The notes under the pieces were generated by a model. It did no database searches, had not been told where the DNA came from, and saw nothing but the letters and a program-made list of their open reading frames with translations. A stretch of 64,000 nucleotides of DNA, taken from positions 1 to 64,000 of the forward strand of contig CALFLO010000176.1 in NCBI GenBank assembly GCA_937880175.1, given 5' to 3'. Below, in pieces: positions 52,812 through 62,204 of this stretch. Source of the stretch: an uncultured Gluconobacter sp. GTDB lineage: Bacteria > Pseudomonadota > Alphaproteobacteria > Acetobacterales > Acetobacteraceae. How positions within the stretch are numbered: the first letter of the stretch is position 1; every line of letters begins with the position of its first letter. The translations under genes were made by a program, and so were the position numbers.

Positions 52812-54452
52812 TCACATCCCGACGGGATAGTTCGGACCGCCGCCACCTTCAGGCGTGCACCAGTCGATGTTCTGCGTCGGATCCTTGATGTCGCAGGTCT
52901 TGCAGTGCACGCAGTTCTGGGCGTTGATCCGGAGCTGCCAGGCATTGTCGCCCGTCTGTTCCTGCTCATACACCCCGGCCGGGCAGTAGCGGCTTTCCGG
53001 CGAATCGAACACGTCATGATTGACGGTGCGCCAGATCGCCTCGTTGCGCAGCTTGAGGTGAACCGGCTGGTTTTCCTCGTGATTCGTTCCGCTCAGAAAG
53101 ACCGAGCTGACGCGATCGAAGGTGATCTTCCCGTCCGGCTTGGGATACTCGATTTTCGTGCACAGCGAGGCCGGACGAAGCGTCTCGTTATCGGCATGCG
53201 GGTGATGCAGCGTCCAGGGCGCACGGCCGCGCAGGATCATGCTGTCGATCCCGGCATAGATCGCGCCGAGCTTCATGCCCCATTTGGCGAAAGCCGGGCG
53301 GATGTTGCGGACGTCGCGCAGTTCGGACCACAGCCAGGACTGACGGACGCGCGCCGTCATGCTGGCGGCTTCCTTCTTGTCCTTTTCTAGAGCCTCGACC
53401 ACGGCTTCAGCCGCAATCATGCCGGACTTCATGGCCGTATGCGTGCCCTTGATCTTGGGTACGTTCAGGAAGCCCGCGGAATCACCCGCCAGCACACCAC
53501 CCGGGAAGGTTAGGCGCGGAATGGACTGAAACCCACCCTCAGACAGCGCACGCGCGCCGTAAATCAGGCGCTTGCCGCCCTCGAAATGTTCCCGGAACGC
53601 CGGGTGCAGCTTCGTGCGCTGCATTTCCTCGAAAGGCGACAGATAGGTGTTGACGTAATCGAGGCCGGTCACGAAGCCGAAGCTGACCAGATTTTCCCCG
53701 AAATGATAAAGCCACGCCCCGCCATAGGTGTGATCGTCGAGCGGCCAGCCGAAGCTGTGCTGTACGAGGCCGGGGCGATGCTTTTCCGCCGGGATTTCCC
53801 AGACTTCCTTGACGCCGAGACCATAGGTCTGCGGATCGACGCCCTTGCGCAGGCCGAAACGCTTCATGGCGTGGCCCGTGAGGGAGCCGCGTGCGCCCTC
53901 GGTCAGGATGGTCTGCTTCGCGCGCAGGATCATGCCGGGCGTGAAGTTCGGCCCATGCTCGCCGTTGCGCTCGATGCCCATGTCGCCCGTAATCACACCG
54001 GCAACACGGTCGTTCTCGATGAACAGTTCCGCGCCCGAAAAGCCCGGATAGATTTCCACGCCCAGAGCCTCGGCCTGCTCGCCGAGCCAGCGGCAGACTT
54101 CCCCGAGCGAGACGACATAGTTCCCGTGATTGGCCATCTGCGGCATCACGCGGTCCAGATACGGAACCTCGAAAGAACGCGTTTCGGTCAGGAACAGCAT
54201 CCGCTCTTCCGTCACCTGCGTGCGCAGCGGGGCATCCAGATCGCGCCAGTTCGGCAGAAGCTCGTCGAGCGTGCGCGGCTCGATGACGGCACCCGAGACG
54301 ATATGGGCGCCGATCTCGCTGCCCTTTTCGATCAGGCAGACGCCCGCATCCGGCATCAGCTGTTTCAGGCGGATCGCGGCGGACAGGCCGGCGGGACCGC
54401 CACCGACCACCACGACATCGAATTCCATTTCTTCGCGTTCGATCTGGGTCAT
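52812..54452 (-). CDS. electron transfer flavoprotein-ubiquinone oxidoreductase
   Basis: A 546-residue membrane-associated FAD and iron-sulfur protein passing electrons from ETF to ubiquinone. The N-terminal FAD motif VVVVGGGPAGLSAAIRL and the C-terminal 4Fe-4S ligands (CPAGVYE, NCVHCKTCDIKDP, IDWCTPEGGGGPNY) are intact. It precedes etfBA on the same strand with a 106-bp gap that holds short symmetric sequence (TCCCG-A-CGGGA), so the three genes may form one unit. Which dehydrogenases feed it here is unknown. Confidence 0.95.
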   Translation of the reverse strand: MTQIEREEMEFDVVVVGGGPAGLSAAIRLKQLMPDAGVCLIEKGSEIGAHIVSGAVIEPRTLDELLPNWRDLDAPLRTQVTEERMLFLTETRSFEVPYLDRVMPQMANHGNYVVSLGEVCRWLGEQAEALGVEIYPGFSGAELFIENDRVAGVITGDMGIERNGEHGPNFTPGMILRAKQTILTEGARGSLTGHAMKRFGLRKGVDPQTYGLGVKEVWEIPAEKHRPGLVQHSFGWPLDDHTYGGAWLYHFGENLVSFGFVTGLDYVNTYLSPFEEMQRTKLHPAFREHFEGGKRLIYGARALSEGGFQSIPRLTFPGGVLAGDSAGFLNVPKIKGTHTAMKSGMIAAEAVVEALEKDKKEAASMTARVRQSWLWSELRDVRNIRPAFAKWGMKLGAIYAGIDSMILRGRAPWTLHHPHADNETLRPASLCTKIEYPKPDGKITFDRVSSVFLSGTNHEENQPVHLKLRNEAIWRTVNHDVFDSPESRYCPAGVYEQEQTGDNAWQLRINAQNCVHCKTCDIKDPTQNIDWCTPEGGGGPNYPVGM

Positions 54453-54490
54453 GATGTCAGGAAACTCGCTGAATAACTGAGATAAGGGTT

Positions 54491-55186
54491 TCAGGGGCGG
54501 CGCGTGAAAGTCCAGTAGAACGGCACGCGCCCTTCGCGGAAGGCCTTGGCCTCGTAGCGCGTGGGCGACCAGCCTTCGGGACGTTCCTTGGCCGGGGGCG
54601 GCGCATCGAACAGGTCCTGCTTGCCCATCACGTCCATGACCCAGTCCTGATAGACGGGATGGTCACTGGCGACGCGCCAGATGGCGCCGGGTTTCAGGAC
54701 GCGGTGCATCTGCTTGATGTTTTCCGGATGCACGAAGCGGCGCTTGGCGTGCCGGGCCTTGGGCCACGGGTCCGGGAACATCAGATACGCCCGGTCCAGA
54801 CATGCGTCAGGCATGTCCTTGAGCAGCAGGCGGGCATCTTCGGCCCAGATGCGGAAATGGGGAGGCGGCGTGGCCGTGTCTTCCTCACCTTCGGGCACGA
54901 GGCGCGAAAGCAGGGAGCACAGGCCGTTCTCGAAGACCTCGGAGGCGATATAGCCGACATCCGGGTTCAGTTCGGACTGGCCGATGGCATGTTCGCCGCC
55001 GCCAAAACCGATTTCGAGAAAGACGCGCGACACCGCACCGGAGAATCCCGCAGCGGGATTTTCCGGTGAGGTAAAGGAAAGCCGGGGCAGCGCCTTCTCA
55101 AGAAGATGCTGCTGCCGGGCCCGGAGCGGATGGCCGCGTTGACGGCCGTAAAGCCGCTCCGGCTGGGGTTTGAGAGACTCGACCAG
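54491..55186 (-). CDS. trmB: tRNA (guanine-N7)-methyltransferase, non-standard start
   Basis: TrmB makes m7G46 in tRNA using S-adenosylmethionine. The SAM motif FLEIGFGGGEHAIGQ, the MFPDPWPKARHAKRRF motif and the C-terminal PTRYEAKAFREGR box are clear. The conserved N-terminal segment ERLYGRQRGHPLRARQQ lies upstream of the first usual start (GTG at 55033). Between the metK stop and that GTG the frame has no ATG, GTG or TTG. The CTG at 55186, 15 bp after the metK stop, would give 231 residues, the normal family length. I therefore extend the gene to CTG; the GTG form would be 180 residues and miss conserved sequence. Confidence 0.85.
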   Translation of the reverse strand: MVESLKPQPERLYGRQRGHPLRARQQHLLEKALPRLSFTSPENPAAGFSGAVSRVFLEIGFGGGEHAIGQSELNPDVGYIASEVFENGLCSLLSRLVPEGEEDTATPPPHFRIWAEDARLLLKDMPDACLDRAYLMFPDPWPKARHAKRRFVHPENIKQMHRVLKPGAIWRVASDHPVYQDWVMDVMGKQDLFDAPPPAKERPEGWSPTRYEAKAFREGRVPFYWTFTRRP

Positions 55187-55201
55187 GGGTTTTCTGCCAG
55201 A

Positions 55202-56386
<1,185 letters not shown>

Positions 56387-56689
56387 TCAGGGACCTCGCA
56401 GGGAATGAGTGGTGAGAAGGGCCACAGCGTGCCTTGGCAGGCGGACTGTGGCATTCAGGGAGGGGACGGCTTGGCGGAATTGGGCGCAAGGGTCAAGGGG
56501 TAGTAAAGGGTCTGAACGCGGTTTTCTGCGGGAAAGTCCCAAAAACCGGCCTCAGATCACAAAAAAGAGAGCGCAGCTGCCCGTTTCATTTTTCAACGAC
56601 ACCGTCCATGCTGCGTTCGTGTTCCCAGAACCATCGGTGCCCGCCATGAGGGTGCCCCCGGGAAAAACAGAGAGTTTGAGGCATTCGCG
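56387..56689. other. 303-bp divergent region between metK and xylitol dehydrogenase
   Basis: It contains the metK leader with a compound hairpin (56421-56452) and the promoter region of xylitol dehydrogenase. No coding frame is supported, and I do not see a match to the SAM-II or SAM/SAH riboswitch cores. Confidence 0.7.
56421..56452 (-). promoter_or_regulatory. compound hairpin in the metK leader
   Basis: Outer arms GCCACAG/CTGTGGC enclose an inner GCCT/AGGC pair, giving a 32-nt hairpin 34 bp upstream of the metK GTG start. It may be a leader RNA control element. No known riboswitch class is recognised. Confidence 0.4.
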
Positions 56690-57478
56690 ATGTCGAATCA
56701 GTTTAGCGGTAAAGTTTGTCTGGTCACCGGCGCAGGTGGCAATATCGGTCTCGCGACCGCCCTCCGTCTGGCCGGGGAAGGGACGGCCATCGCCCTGCTG
56801 GACATGAACCGTGAGGCTCTGGAAAAGGCGGAAGCCGCCGTCCGGGCAAAGGGCGTCGAAGCCCGCTCTTATGTCTGCGACGTCACGTCCGAAGACGCCG
56901 TGACCGAAACCGTGGACGCCGTGGTCCGGGACTTCGGCAGGATCGACTTCCTGTTCAACAATGCCGGTTATCAGGGCGCCTTCGCCCCGGTGCAGGACTA
57001 CCCGTCCGAGGATTTCGCGCGCGTGCTGACGATCAACGTCACCGGCGCGTTCCACGTCCTCAAGGCCGTCACGCGCCAGATGATCACGCAGAACTACGGT
57101 CGCGTCGTCAACACTGCCAGCATGGCCGGTGTGAAGGGGCCGCCGAACATGGCCGCCTACGGCGCGTCCAAGGGCGCCATCATCGCCCTGACCGAAACCG
57201 CCGCGCTCGATCTCGCCCCTTACAACATCCGCGTGAACGCCATCAGCCCCGGTTACATGGGCCCCGGCTTCATGTGGGAGCGTCAGGTCGAGCTTCAGGC
57301 CAAGGTCGGAAGCCAGTATTTCTCCACCGACCCCAAGGTGGTGTCCGAACAGATGATCGGTAGCGTCCCGATGCGCCGCTATGGCGACATCAATGAAATT
57401 CCCGGTGTGGTGGCGTTCCTGCTGGGGGATGATTCCAGCTTCATGACGGGTGTGAACCTGCCGATTGCTGGCGGTTGA
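56690..57478 (+). CDS. xdh: NAD-dependent xylitol dehydrogenase (SDR)
   Basis: A 262-residue short-chain dehydrogenase. The NAD motif is TGAGGNIG (13-20) and the catalytic triad is Ser144, Tyr157 and Lys161 (YGASK). From memory it is nearly identical over most of its length to the xylitol dehydrogenase of Gluconobacter oxydans (for example LLDMNREALEKAEA and SPGYMGPGFMWERQVE), which interconverts xylitol and D-xylulose in the cytosol. The strong similarity supports the Gluconobacter assignment. It is divergent from metK and converges with dapB across a palindromic repeat. Confidence 0.93.
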   Translation: MSNQFSGKVCLVTGAGGNIGLATALRLAGEGTAIALLDMNREALEKAEAAVRAKGVEARSYVCDVTSEDAVTETVDAVVRDFGRIDFLFNNAGYQGAFAPVQDYPSEDFARVLTINVTGAFHVLKAVTRQMITQNYGRVVNTASMAGVKGPPNMAAYGASKGAIIALTETAALDLAPYNIRVNAISPGYMGPGFMWERQVELQAKVGSQYFSTDPKVVSEQMIGSVPMRRYGDINEIPGVVAFLLGDDSSFMTGVNLPIAGG

Positions 57479-57502
57479 TTTCTGAGGGGTAATTGGGAGA
57501 GT

Positions 57503-57548
57503 CCGGGCTCTGCCCGGGCCCGGCAGGGATCCTGATCCCTGCACCCTG
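57503..57548. repeat. 46-bp palindromic repeat, copy 2
   Basis: An inverted copy of the element at 16036-16081, identical at 45 of 46 positions. It lies between the stop codons of the convergent xylitol dehydrogenase and dapB genes. A T run (after CACCCTG) on the plus strand strengthens a terminator role. Confidence 0.8.
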
Positions 57549-57555
57549 TTTTTGG

Positions 57556-58302
57556 TTAGCGTTTTAAGGCGTCGGCCATTGTGTAGAGGCCTGCCGGGCG
57601 TCCGGCTAACCATCTTGCGGCCAGTAGGGCGCCCCTTGCGAAGACCCTGCGGTCCAGTGCGCGGTGGGACAGGGTGATCTGTTCGTCCGCGGCCATCAGA
57701 ACGAGGTCATGTTCGCCTACGATCTGTCCGCCGCGCAGGGAGGCGAATCCGATCGCTCCATCAGGGCGCAGACCGTTCTGATCGGTCCGGGCTACGTCTT
57801 CCAGATTGACTCCACGCCCTTCCGCTACGGCCCTTCCGATCGCCAGCGCCGTGCCGGACGGCGCGTCCAGCTTCTGGCGGTGATGGACCTCAAGAATTTC
57901 CGCATCATAATCCGGCAGGCCCGCGCCAAGCTGCCGCGCCAGTTCCAGAAACAGCGTCAGGGCCGGTGAGAAATTGGCGGCCTGAAGGACAGGAATATGC
58001 TGCGCCGCTGCGTTCACGGCATCCTGCGCGCCCTGATCTAGCCCCGTCGTTCCCAGAACCCAGGCACATCCGGCCTGCGCGAAAGCTGCCGCATGGGCCG
58101 GGACCGTCGTGGCATGGCTGACATCGATCACCACATCGCAGCTTTTCGCGAGCGTGGCAGGATCGGTCGTGATGTTGTGCTGGATGTCTGCGGTGCGCGA
58201 AAGTCCGCCGACGAGGGCGGAACCGGCCTCTTCGGCACAGAGCGTTCCAAGCCGGCCCGTAATGCCGGCGATACCAATGCGGGGTGTGGAAATCAGGGTC
58301 AT
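57556..58302 (-). CDS. dapB: 4-hydroxy-tetrahydrodipicolinate reductase
   Basis: A 248-residue DapB, the second committed step of diaminopimelate and lysine synthesis. The cofactor motif GIAGITGRLG replaces the usual GRMG form. Catalytic His140, His141 and Lys144 are in EVHHRQKLDAPSGTA. The ATG at 58302 fits the family start. It stands 24 bp from the HxlR gene on the same strand. Confidence 0.95.
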   Translation of the reverse strand: MTLISTPRIGIAGITGRLGTLCAEEAGSALVGGLSRTADIQHNITTDPATLAKSCDVVIDVSHATTVPAHAAAFAQAGCAWVLGTTGLDQGAQDAVNAAAQHIPVLQAANFSPALTLFLELARQLGAGLPDYDAEILEVHHRQKLDAPSGTALAIGRAVAEGRGVNLEDVARTDQNGLRPDGAIGFASLRGGQIVGEHDLVLMAADEQITLSHRALDRRVFARGALLAARWLAGRPAGLYTMADALKR

Positions 58303-58326
58303 GGTCGGTCCATAAAAACGGAAAAA

Positions 58327-58764
58327 TCAGGTGTTGGCGTCAAGCCGGGCGTCAAAACGGGTGCGGGCCGCCTCGATTTCGGGACGGTTGGACAGCGCCC
58401 ACTGACCGAAGGCCTCCGTCAGCGTCCACAGCGATTCCCCGAGCGTCGTGAGTTCATAATCCACGCGCGGCGGAGTCGTCGGGGTGACGGTCCGCAGGAC
58501 GAGGCCGTCACGTTCCAGATTGCGCAGGGTCAGGGTCAGCATCCGCTGTGAAATCCCGTCGATTGCACGGCGCAGCTCGCTGAAACGGTGCGGTCCGCGC
58601 CCGAGCGACTTGACGATCAGGATGCTCCACTTGTCCGTCGTGCGCGCAAGGATGGAGCGGATGACGGCGCAGGCATCGCTGCTATGCGTGTCATCAGCCG
58701 GGGCCGCAGCCTGCACTGTGGCCAGCTTCGGGAGAGGGGCGGTTTCACTGACGCGAACATCCAT
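58327..58764 (-). CDS. HxlR-family regulator, probable redox sensor
   Basis: A 145-residue HxlR protein with a longer N-terminus than the copy at 2827. Cys32 (SSDACAVIRSIL), just before the winged helix, matches the sensing cysteine of HypR/QorR-type regulators. SQRMLTLTLRNLERDGLV is the recognition-helix region. It is divergent from azoR with 91 bp between, the usual arrangement in which the regulator represses a quinone or azo reductase until it is oxidised. Confidence 0.87.
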   Translation of the reverse strand: MDVRVSETAPLPKLATVQAAAPADDTHSSDACAVIRSILARTTDKWSILIVKSLGRGPHRFSELRRAIDGISQRMLTLTLRNLERDGLVLRTVTPTTPPRVDYELTTLGESLWTLTEAFGQWALSNRPEIEAARTRFDARLDANT

Positions 58765-58808
58765 GTGCCTATGGCTCCGGAATGTGCCTTCTTGCGGCGG
58801 GGTTCAAA

Positions 58809-58843
58809 GGTTCCTTATCTGGTGCTGGTTACGATCAGGAACC
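58809..58843. promoter_or_regulatory. spaced inverted repeat upstream of azoR
   Basis: GGTTCCT and AGGAACC are exact inverted copies 21 bp apart in the HxlR/azoR divergent region. They are a possible operator, but the right arm also lies close to the azoR ribosome-binding site. Confidence 0.3.
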
Positions 58844-58855
58844 GGAAAGATCAAA

Positions 58856-59461
58856 ATGAAACTTCTTCACATCGATTCCAGCATTCTCGGTGACAGCTCC
58901 GCCAGCCGTCAGGTCAGTGCCGCCGCTGTCGCCCAGTTCCGCAAGAAAGACCCGTCCGTCGAGGTCATTTACCTCGATCTCGCCAGCGATCCGCTGCCGC
59001 ATCTGGACGTTGAAGCGCTCTCATGGCTCGGCAAGGACCTGACGCCGGATGTCTCCGGCCGTCCCGAACTGATTGCTGGCGCAGAGGCCCTGAAGACCTT
59101 TCAGGCCGCTGATGTCGTTGTCATTGGCGTGCCGATGTACAATCTGTCGATTCCCAGCCAGCTCAAATCCTGGATCGACCGCATCATGGTGGCGGGCCAG
59201 ACCTTCCGCTACGGCGCAAACGGGATCGAAGGCCTCGCCAAGGGCAAGAAAGTCGTGCTCGCCGTGGCCCGTGGTGGTCTGTATGGCGCAGGGTCGCCGG
59301 CCGCGTCCTTCGAGCATCAGCTCAGCTATCTGAAGTCCGTTTTCGCCATGATCGGCATTACGGACCTCACCGTGATCGAAGCCGAGGGCCTCGCCACGAA
59401 TGGTGGCGCTGACCGTGCCCGCATCCTGTCGGACGCGGAGCAGAAGGCCAGCGCGCTCTGA
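58856..59461 (+). CDS. azoR: FMN-dependent NADH-azoreductase
   Basis: A 201-residue flavodoxin-like enzyme that reduces quinones and azo compounds by two electrons. KLLHIDSSILGDSSASRQVSAA at the start and VIGVPMYNLSIPSQLKSWIDRI match AzoR, as does the late ARGGLYG FMN-binding turn. The ATG at 58856 begins the conserved region; the frame is open far upstream through the regulator region, which is not coding. It converges with hmp 14 bp later. Confidence 0.94.
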   Translation: MKLLHIDSSILGDSSASRQVSAAAVAQFRKKDPSVEVIYLDLASDPLPHLDVEALSWLGKDLTPDVSGRPELIAGAEALKTFQAADVVVIGVPMYNLSIPSQLKSWIDRIMVAGQTFRYGANGIEGLAKGKKVVLAVARGGLYGAGSPAASFEHQLSYLKSVFAMIGITDLTVIEAEGLATNGGADRARILSDAEQKASAL

Positions 59462-59475
59462 TTTAGCCCCTCGGG

Positions 59476-60657
59476 TCAGTCCGTCACCCCGGTATCCGGG
59501 CCGAACGTCTCGTAACGCAGGCGCTCGGCCGGAATCCCGGCGTCCGGCAGGCCGTGCACCATGTCACGCATGAAGCCTGTCGGACCACACAGATAGGTCG
59601 AGACCCCACCCGGTAGCTGCTCGGCCACCCAGGCGGCGGTCGGGTGCCCGTCTTTCTCTGTCAGGCGCGTGATCACCCGGATGCGTCCTACAGAGTTGCG
59701 GGACAGCTCCGTCAGACGCTCCGCAAACGGTGCGGTCTCTGGGGAATGGGCGACCTGCACGACATGCACGGGTGTCGTGACGCCGGGGTGGGCCAGCGCT
59801 TCCAGCATCCCGATCATCGGCGTGATCCCGATCCCGGCACAGACGAACGCCAGCGGTCCTTCGACCTTCTCCGGCAGCACGAAATTGCCAGCAGGCGGCG
59901 ACAGCAGAACTTCCGTCCCCTCACAGTTTCCACTGTTCAGCCAGCCTGAAACCGCGCCGTTCGGCACATGACGCACACTGATGCGATAGTTCTTCCGGTT
60001 CGGGTTGGACGTGATGCTGTAATTGCGGCGCGTGCGGCCATGGCCCGGAATATCCAGATCAACCCCCAGATACTGCCCCGGAACGGCGCTGATGACCGGC
60101 TTGCCGTCCACAGGTTCCAGTTCGAGGGACGTGACATTCGCACATTCCGGCACGGCGCGGGCAATGCGGAAGGACCGCCAGCCCGTCCAGCCGCCTTCGG
60201 CATGGGCGCTGCCGTCATAAAGCTGATGCTCACGGCCGATCAGGATATCGGCCAGCGCCCAGTAGGCTTTGCCCCAGGCGTCAAGGATTTCCGGCGTTGC
60301 GGCATCGCCCAGAACGGCCGAAATCGCGCCGAGCAAGGCCGTGGCGACATGCGGGTAATGCTCCGGCTGGATTTCGAGGCTGGCATGTTTCTGCGCGATC
60401 CGTTCGACCGCTCCGCCCATCACGCCCAGATTGTCGATGTTCTTCGCATAGGCCAGCACGGCCATGGCGAGCGCCCGGGGCTGCGTGCCTGTGGACTGGT
60501 GCGTGGGGTCGAACATTTCCGCAATCGCGGGATCGGCCAGAAGGCGGCGGTACATTTCGGACGTGATGGTCACGCCATGGGCTTCGAGTGCCGGGATGGT
60601 CGCCTTGATGATGGCGATGGTCTCGGGTGTGAGGCTGCGGTCGGCGGAAGTGGACAT
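59476..60657 (-). CDS. hmp: nitric oxide dioxygenase (flavohaemoglobin)
   Basis: A 393-residue flavohaemoglobin that turns NO and oxygen into nitrate. The N-terminal globin domain (residues 1-150) has the proximal His in AQKHASL. The FAD domain has RRNYSITSNPNRK, and the NAD domain has FVCAGIGITPMIG and YLCGPTGFM. It is divergent from nsrR, and a consensus NsrR box lies in the shared region, so NO relieves repression. Confidence 0.96.
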   Translation of the reverse strand: MSTSADRSLTPETIAIIKATIPALEAHGVTITSEMYRRLLADPAIAEMFDPTHQSTGTQPRALAMAVLAYAKNIDNLGVMGGAVERIAQKHASLEIQPEHYPHVATALLGAISAVLGDAATPEILDAWGKAYWALADILIGREHQLYDGSAHAEGGWTGWRSFRIARAVPECANVTSLELEPVDGKPVISAVPGQYLGVDLDIPGHGRTRRNYSITSNPNRKNYRISVRHVPNGAVSGWLNSGNCEGTEVLLSPPAGNFVLPEKVEGPLAFVCAGIGITPMIGMLEALAHPGVTTPVHVVQVAHSPETAPFAERLTELSRNSVGRIRVITRLTEKDGHPTAAWVAEQLPGGVSTYLCGPTGFMRDMVHGLPDAGIPAERLRYETFGPDTGVTD

Positions 60658-60671
60658 GAGCGGTCCCCTTA

Positions 60672-60694
60672 AAGGTGTATTTGAAATACATCTT
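60672..60694. promoter_or_regulatory. NsrR operator
   Basis: Half-sites AAGGTGTATTT and AAATACATCTT flank a central G (60683), matching the known NsrR consensus AAGATGYATTT-N-AAATRCATCTT with one change. It lies 15 bp upstream of the hmp start and 44 bp before the nsrR ATG, between the two genes. Confidence 0.93.
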
Positions 60695-60737
60695 TAAAAA
60701 CGTGACCTGCGCCTGTCAATCTGGCAGAGGAGTCGCC

Positions 60738-61190
60738 ATGCGCCTGACACTGCACACCGATTACGCCCTGCGCGTGCTGATCCATCTTGGCGTTCACACG
60801 TCACGACGCGTCTCCATCCGCGAGATCGCGCAGGCTTACCGTATTTCCGAAAACCATCTGGTGAAGGTCGTGCACCGTCTGGGGCAGGGCGGTTTCGTCA
60901 CGACCGTCCGCGGGCGCGGCGGCGGGCTGGAACTCGCCCACCCGGCTTCGGAGATCAATGTGGGCGCGGTCGTCCGCTTCACCGAAGACGACATGACGCT
61001 GGTGGACTGCGAAGGCCGCAACAGCACGGACGGGCGGCCCTGCGTCCTGTCCCCGGCCTGCGTTTTGCGTGGTGTGCTGGGTGATGCGCTGGGCGCGTTT
61101 CTGGCGGTGCTGGACGGCTATACGCTGGCCGATCTGCTGACGGGACGTGAAGCCGCCCTGCTGGGGCTGACCGCTCCTCCCGAAGACTGA
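60738..61190 (+). CDS. nsrR: Rrf2-family NO-sensing repressor NsrR
   Basis: A 150-residue Rrf2 protein starting MRLTLHTDYALRVLIHLG, the typical NsrR N-terminus, which fixes the ATG at 60738 (AGAGGAG upstream). Cys91, Cys102 and Cys108 are the iron-sulfur ligands; the spacing between the first two is larger than in E. coli NsrR (91, 96, 102). It represses hmp and itself until NO attacks the cluster. Confidence 0.93.
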   Translation: MRLTLHTDYALRVLIHLGVHTSRRVSIREIAQAYRISENHLVKVVHRLGQGGFVTTVRGRGGGLELAHPASEINVGAVVRFTEDDMTLVDCEGRNSTDGRPCVLSPACVLRGVLGDALGAFLAVLDGYTLADLLTGREAALLGLTAPPED

Positions 61191-61292
61191 GCCAGAAAAT
61201 CGGGGATTTCCGGAATGTGAATGGACCCTTCTGCGCGCCCGTGCGTCATTTCGGATGAACGCAAAAACAGGCACAGATCCGAGGAGCCCCAT

Positions 61293-62147
61293 ATGAGCCA
61301 GCAGAATTTCCGCAGCATCCTGACCGGATCGTTCTCGACGCCCTGCGATGACAACCCCACCGTCGCCATGATCGAGGCCGCCTACCAGCACCATGACATC
61401 GATGCGCGTTACATCAACTGTGACGTCAAGGCAGACGGTCTGAAGGACGCCGTGGCCGGTGCGCGGGCCATGGAATGGGTGGGGTTCAACTGTTCCCTGC
61501 CGCACAAGGTCGCGGTGCTCGAGCATCTGGACGAACTGGCGGAGTCCGCCCGCATTATTGGCGCGGTGAATTGTGTTTCCATCCGAAAAGGCCGACTGAT
61601 CGGTGACAACACCGATGGGAAAGGCTTTCTGGCGTCCCTGAAAAAGGTCGCGGATCCGTCAGGGAAAAAGGTTCTGCTTCTGGGCGCGGGCGGGGCCGCG
61701 CGCGCCATCGCCGTGGAACTGGGGCTGGCGTCCGCTGCCCACATCACGGTCATGAACCGCGATCCCAAAAAAGCCGAAACCATTGCCGCACTGGTGCGGG
61801 ACAACACGTCCGCCAGGGCGGATGTTCAGGTCTGGGACGGTGAAGCCAGCGTGCCGGACGACGTGGACATCCTGATCAACGCGACCTCCATCGGTCTGGG
61901 CGATGCGGACGCCATGCCCCCGCTCAAGGTCGAGACCCTGCGCAAAGGATTGATCGTCGCCGATGTGATCCCGAACCCACCCAGAACGCGTCTGCTGCGT
62001 GAAGCGGAAGGCAAGGGCTGTACGGTGCTGGATGGGCTTGGGATGCTGGTCAATCAGGGCGTGATCGGCGTGGAGCACTGGCTGGGCAAGACGCTGGACG
62101 CCGGGGTGATGGAGAAAACCCTGAAGGATATTTTCGGCGCGGCCTGA
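61293..62147 (+). CDS. shikimate dehydrogenase-like protein
   Basis: A 284-residue AroE-fold protein. The substrate-binding and catalytic residues are Lys72 (NCSLPHK) and Asp108 (GDNTDGKGF), and the cofactor motif is LLGAGGAARA. The first motif NCSLPHK differs from the classical NVTxPxK, and the N-terminus lacks the usual 'G.P..HS.SP' (here GSFSTPCDDN), so it may be a paralogue (YdiB- or quinate-type, or another substrate) rather than the biosynthetic AroE. The ATG at 61293 has GAGGAG upstream. Confidence 0.82.
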   Translation: MSQQNFRSILTGSFSTPCDDNPTVAMIEAAYQHHDIDARYINCDVKADGLKDAVAGARAMEWVGFNCSLPHKVAVLEHLDELAESARIIGAVNCVSIRKGRLIGDNTDGKGFLASLKKVADPSGKKVLLLGAGGAARAIAVELGLASAAHITVMNRDPKKAETIAALVRDNTSARADVQVWDGEASVPDDVDILINATSIGLGDADAMPPLKVETLRKGLIVADVIPNPPRTRLLREAEGKGCTVLDGLGMLVNQGVIGVEHWLGKTLDAGVMEKTLKDIFGAA

Positions 62148-62150
62148 CAT

Positions 62151-62185
62151 AAAAAAACCCGGTGGCTCCGAAGAGGTCACCGGGT
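62151..62185 (-). terminator. intrinsic terminator of dnaJ
   Basis: ACCCGGTG/CACCGGGT stem with seven T residues on the minus strand, 20 bp beyond the dnaJ stop. It also ends the convergent AroE-like gene in the other direction, though with a weaker T run. Confidence 0.87.
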
Positions 62186-62204
62186 CTTCGTGATCCTGAA
62201 AAGA

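Noticed and set aside
56387..56689. SAM-II or SAM/SAH riboswitch upstream of metK
   Set aside because: Position would fit, but I could not find the conserved core of either class; only an unclassified hairpin is reported.
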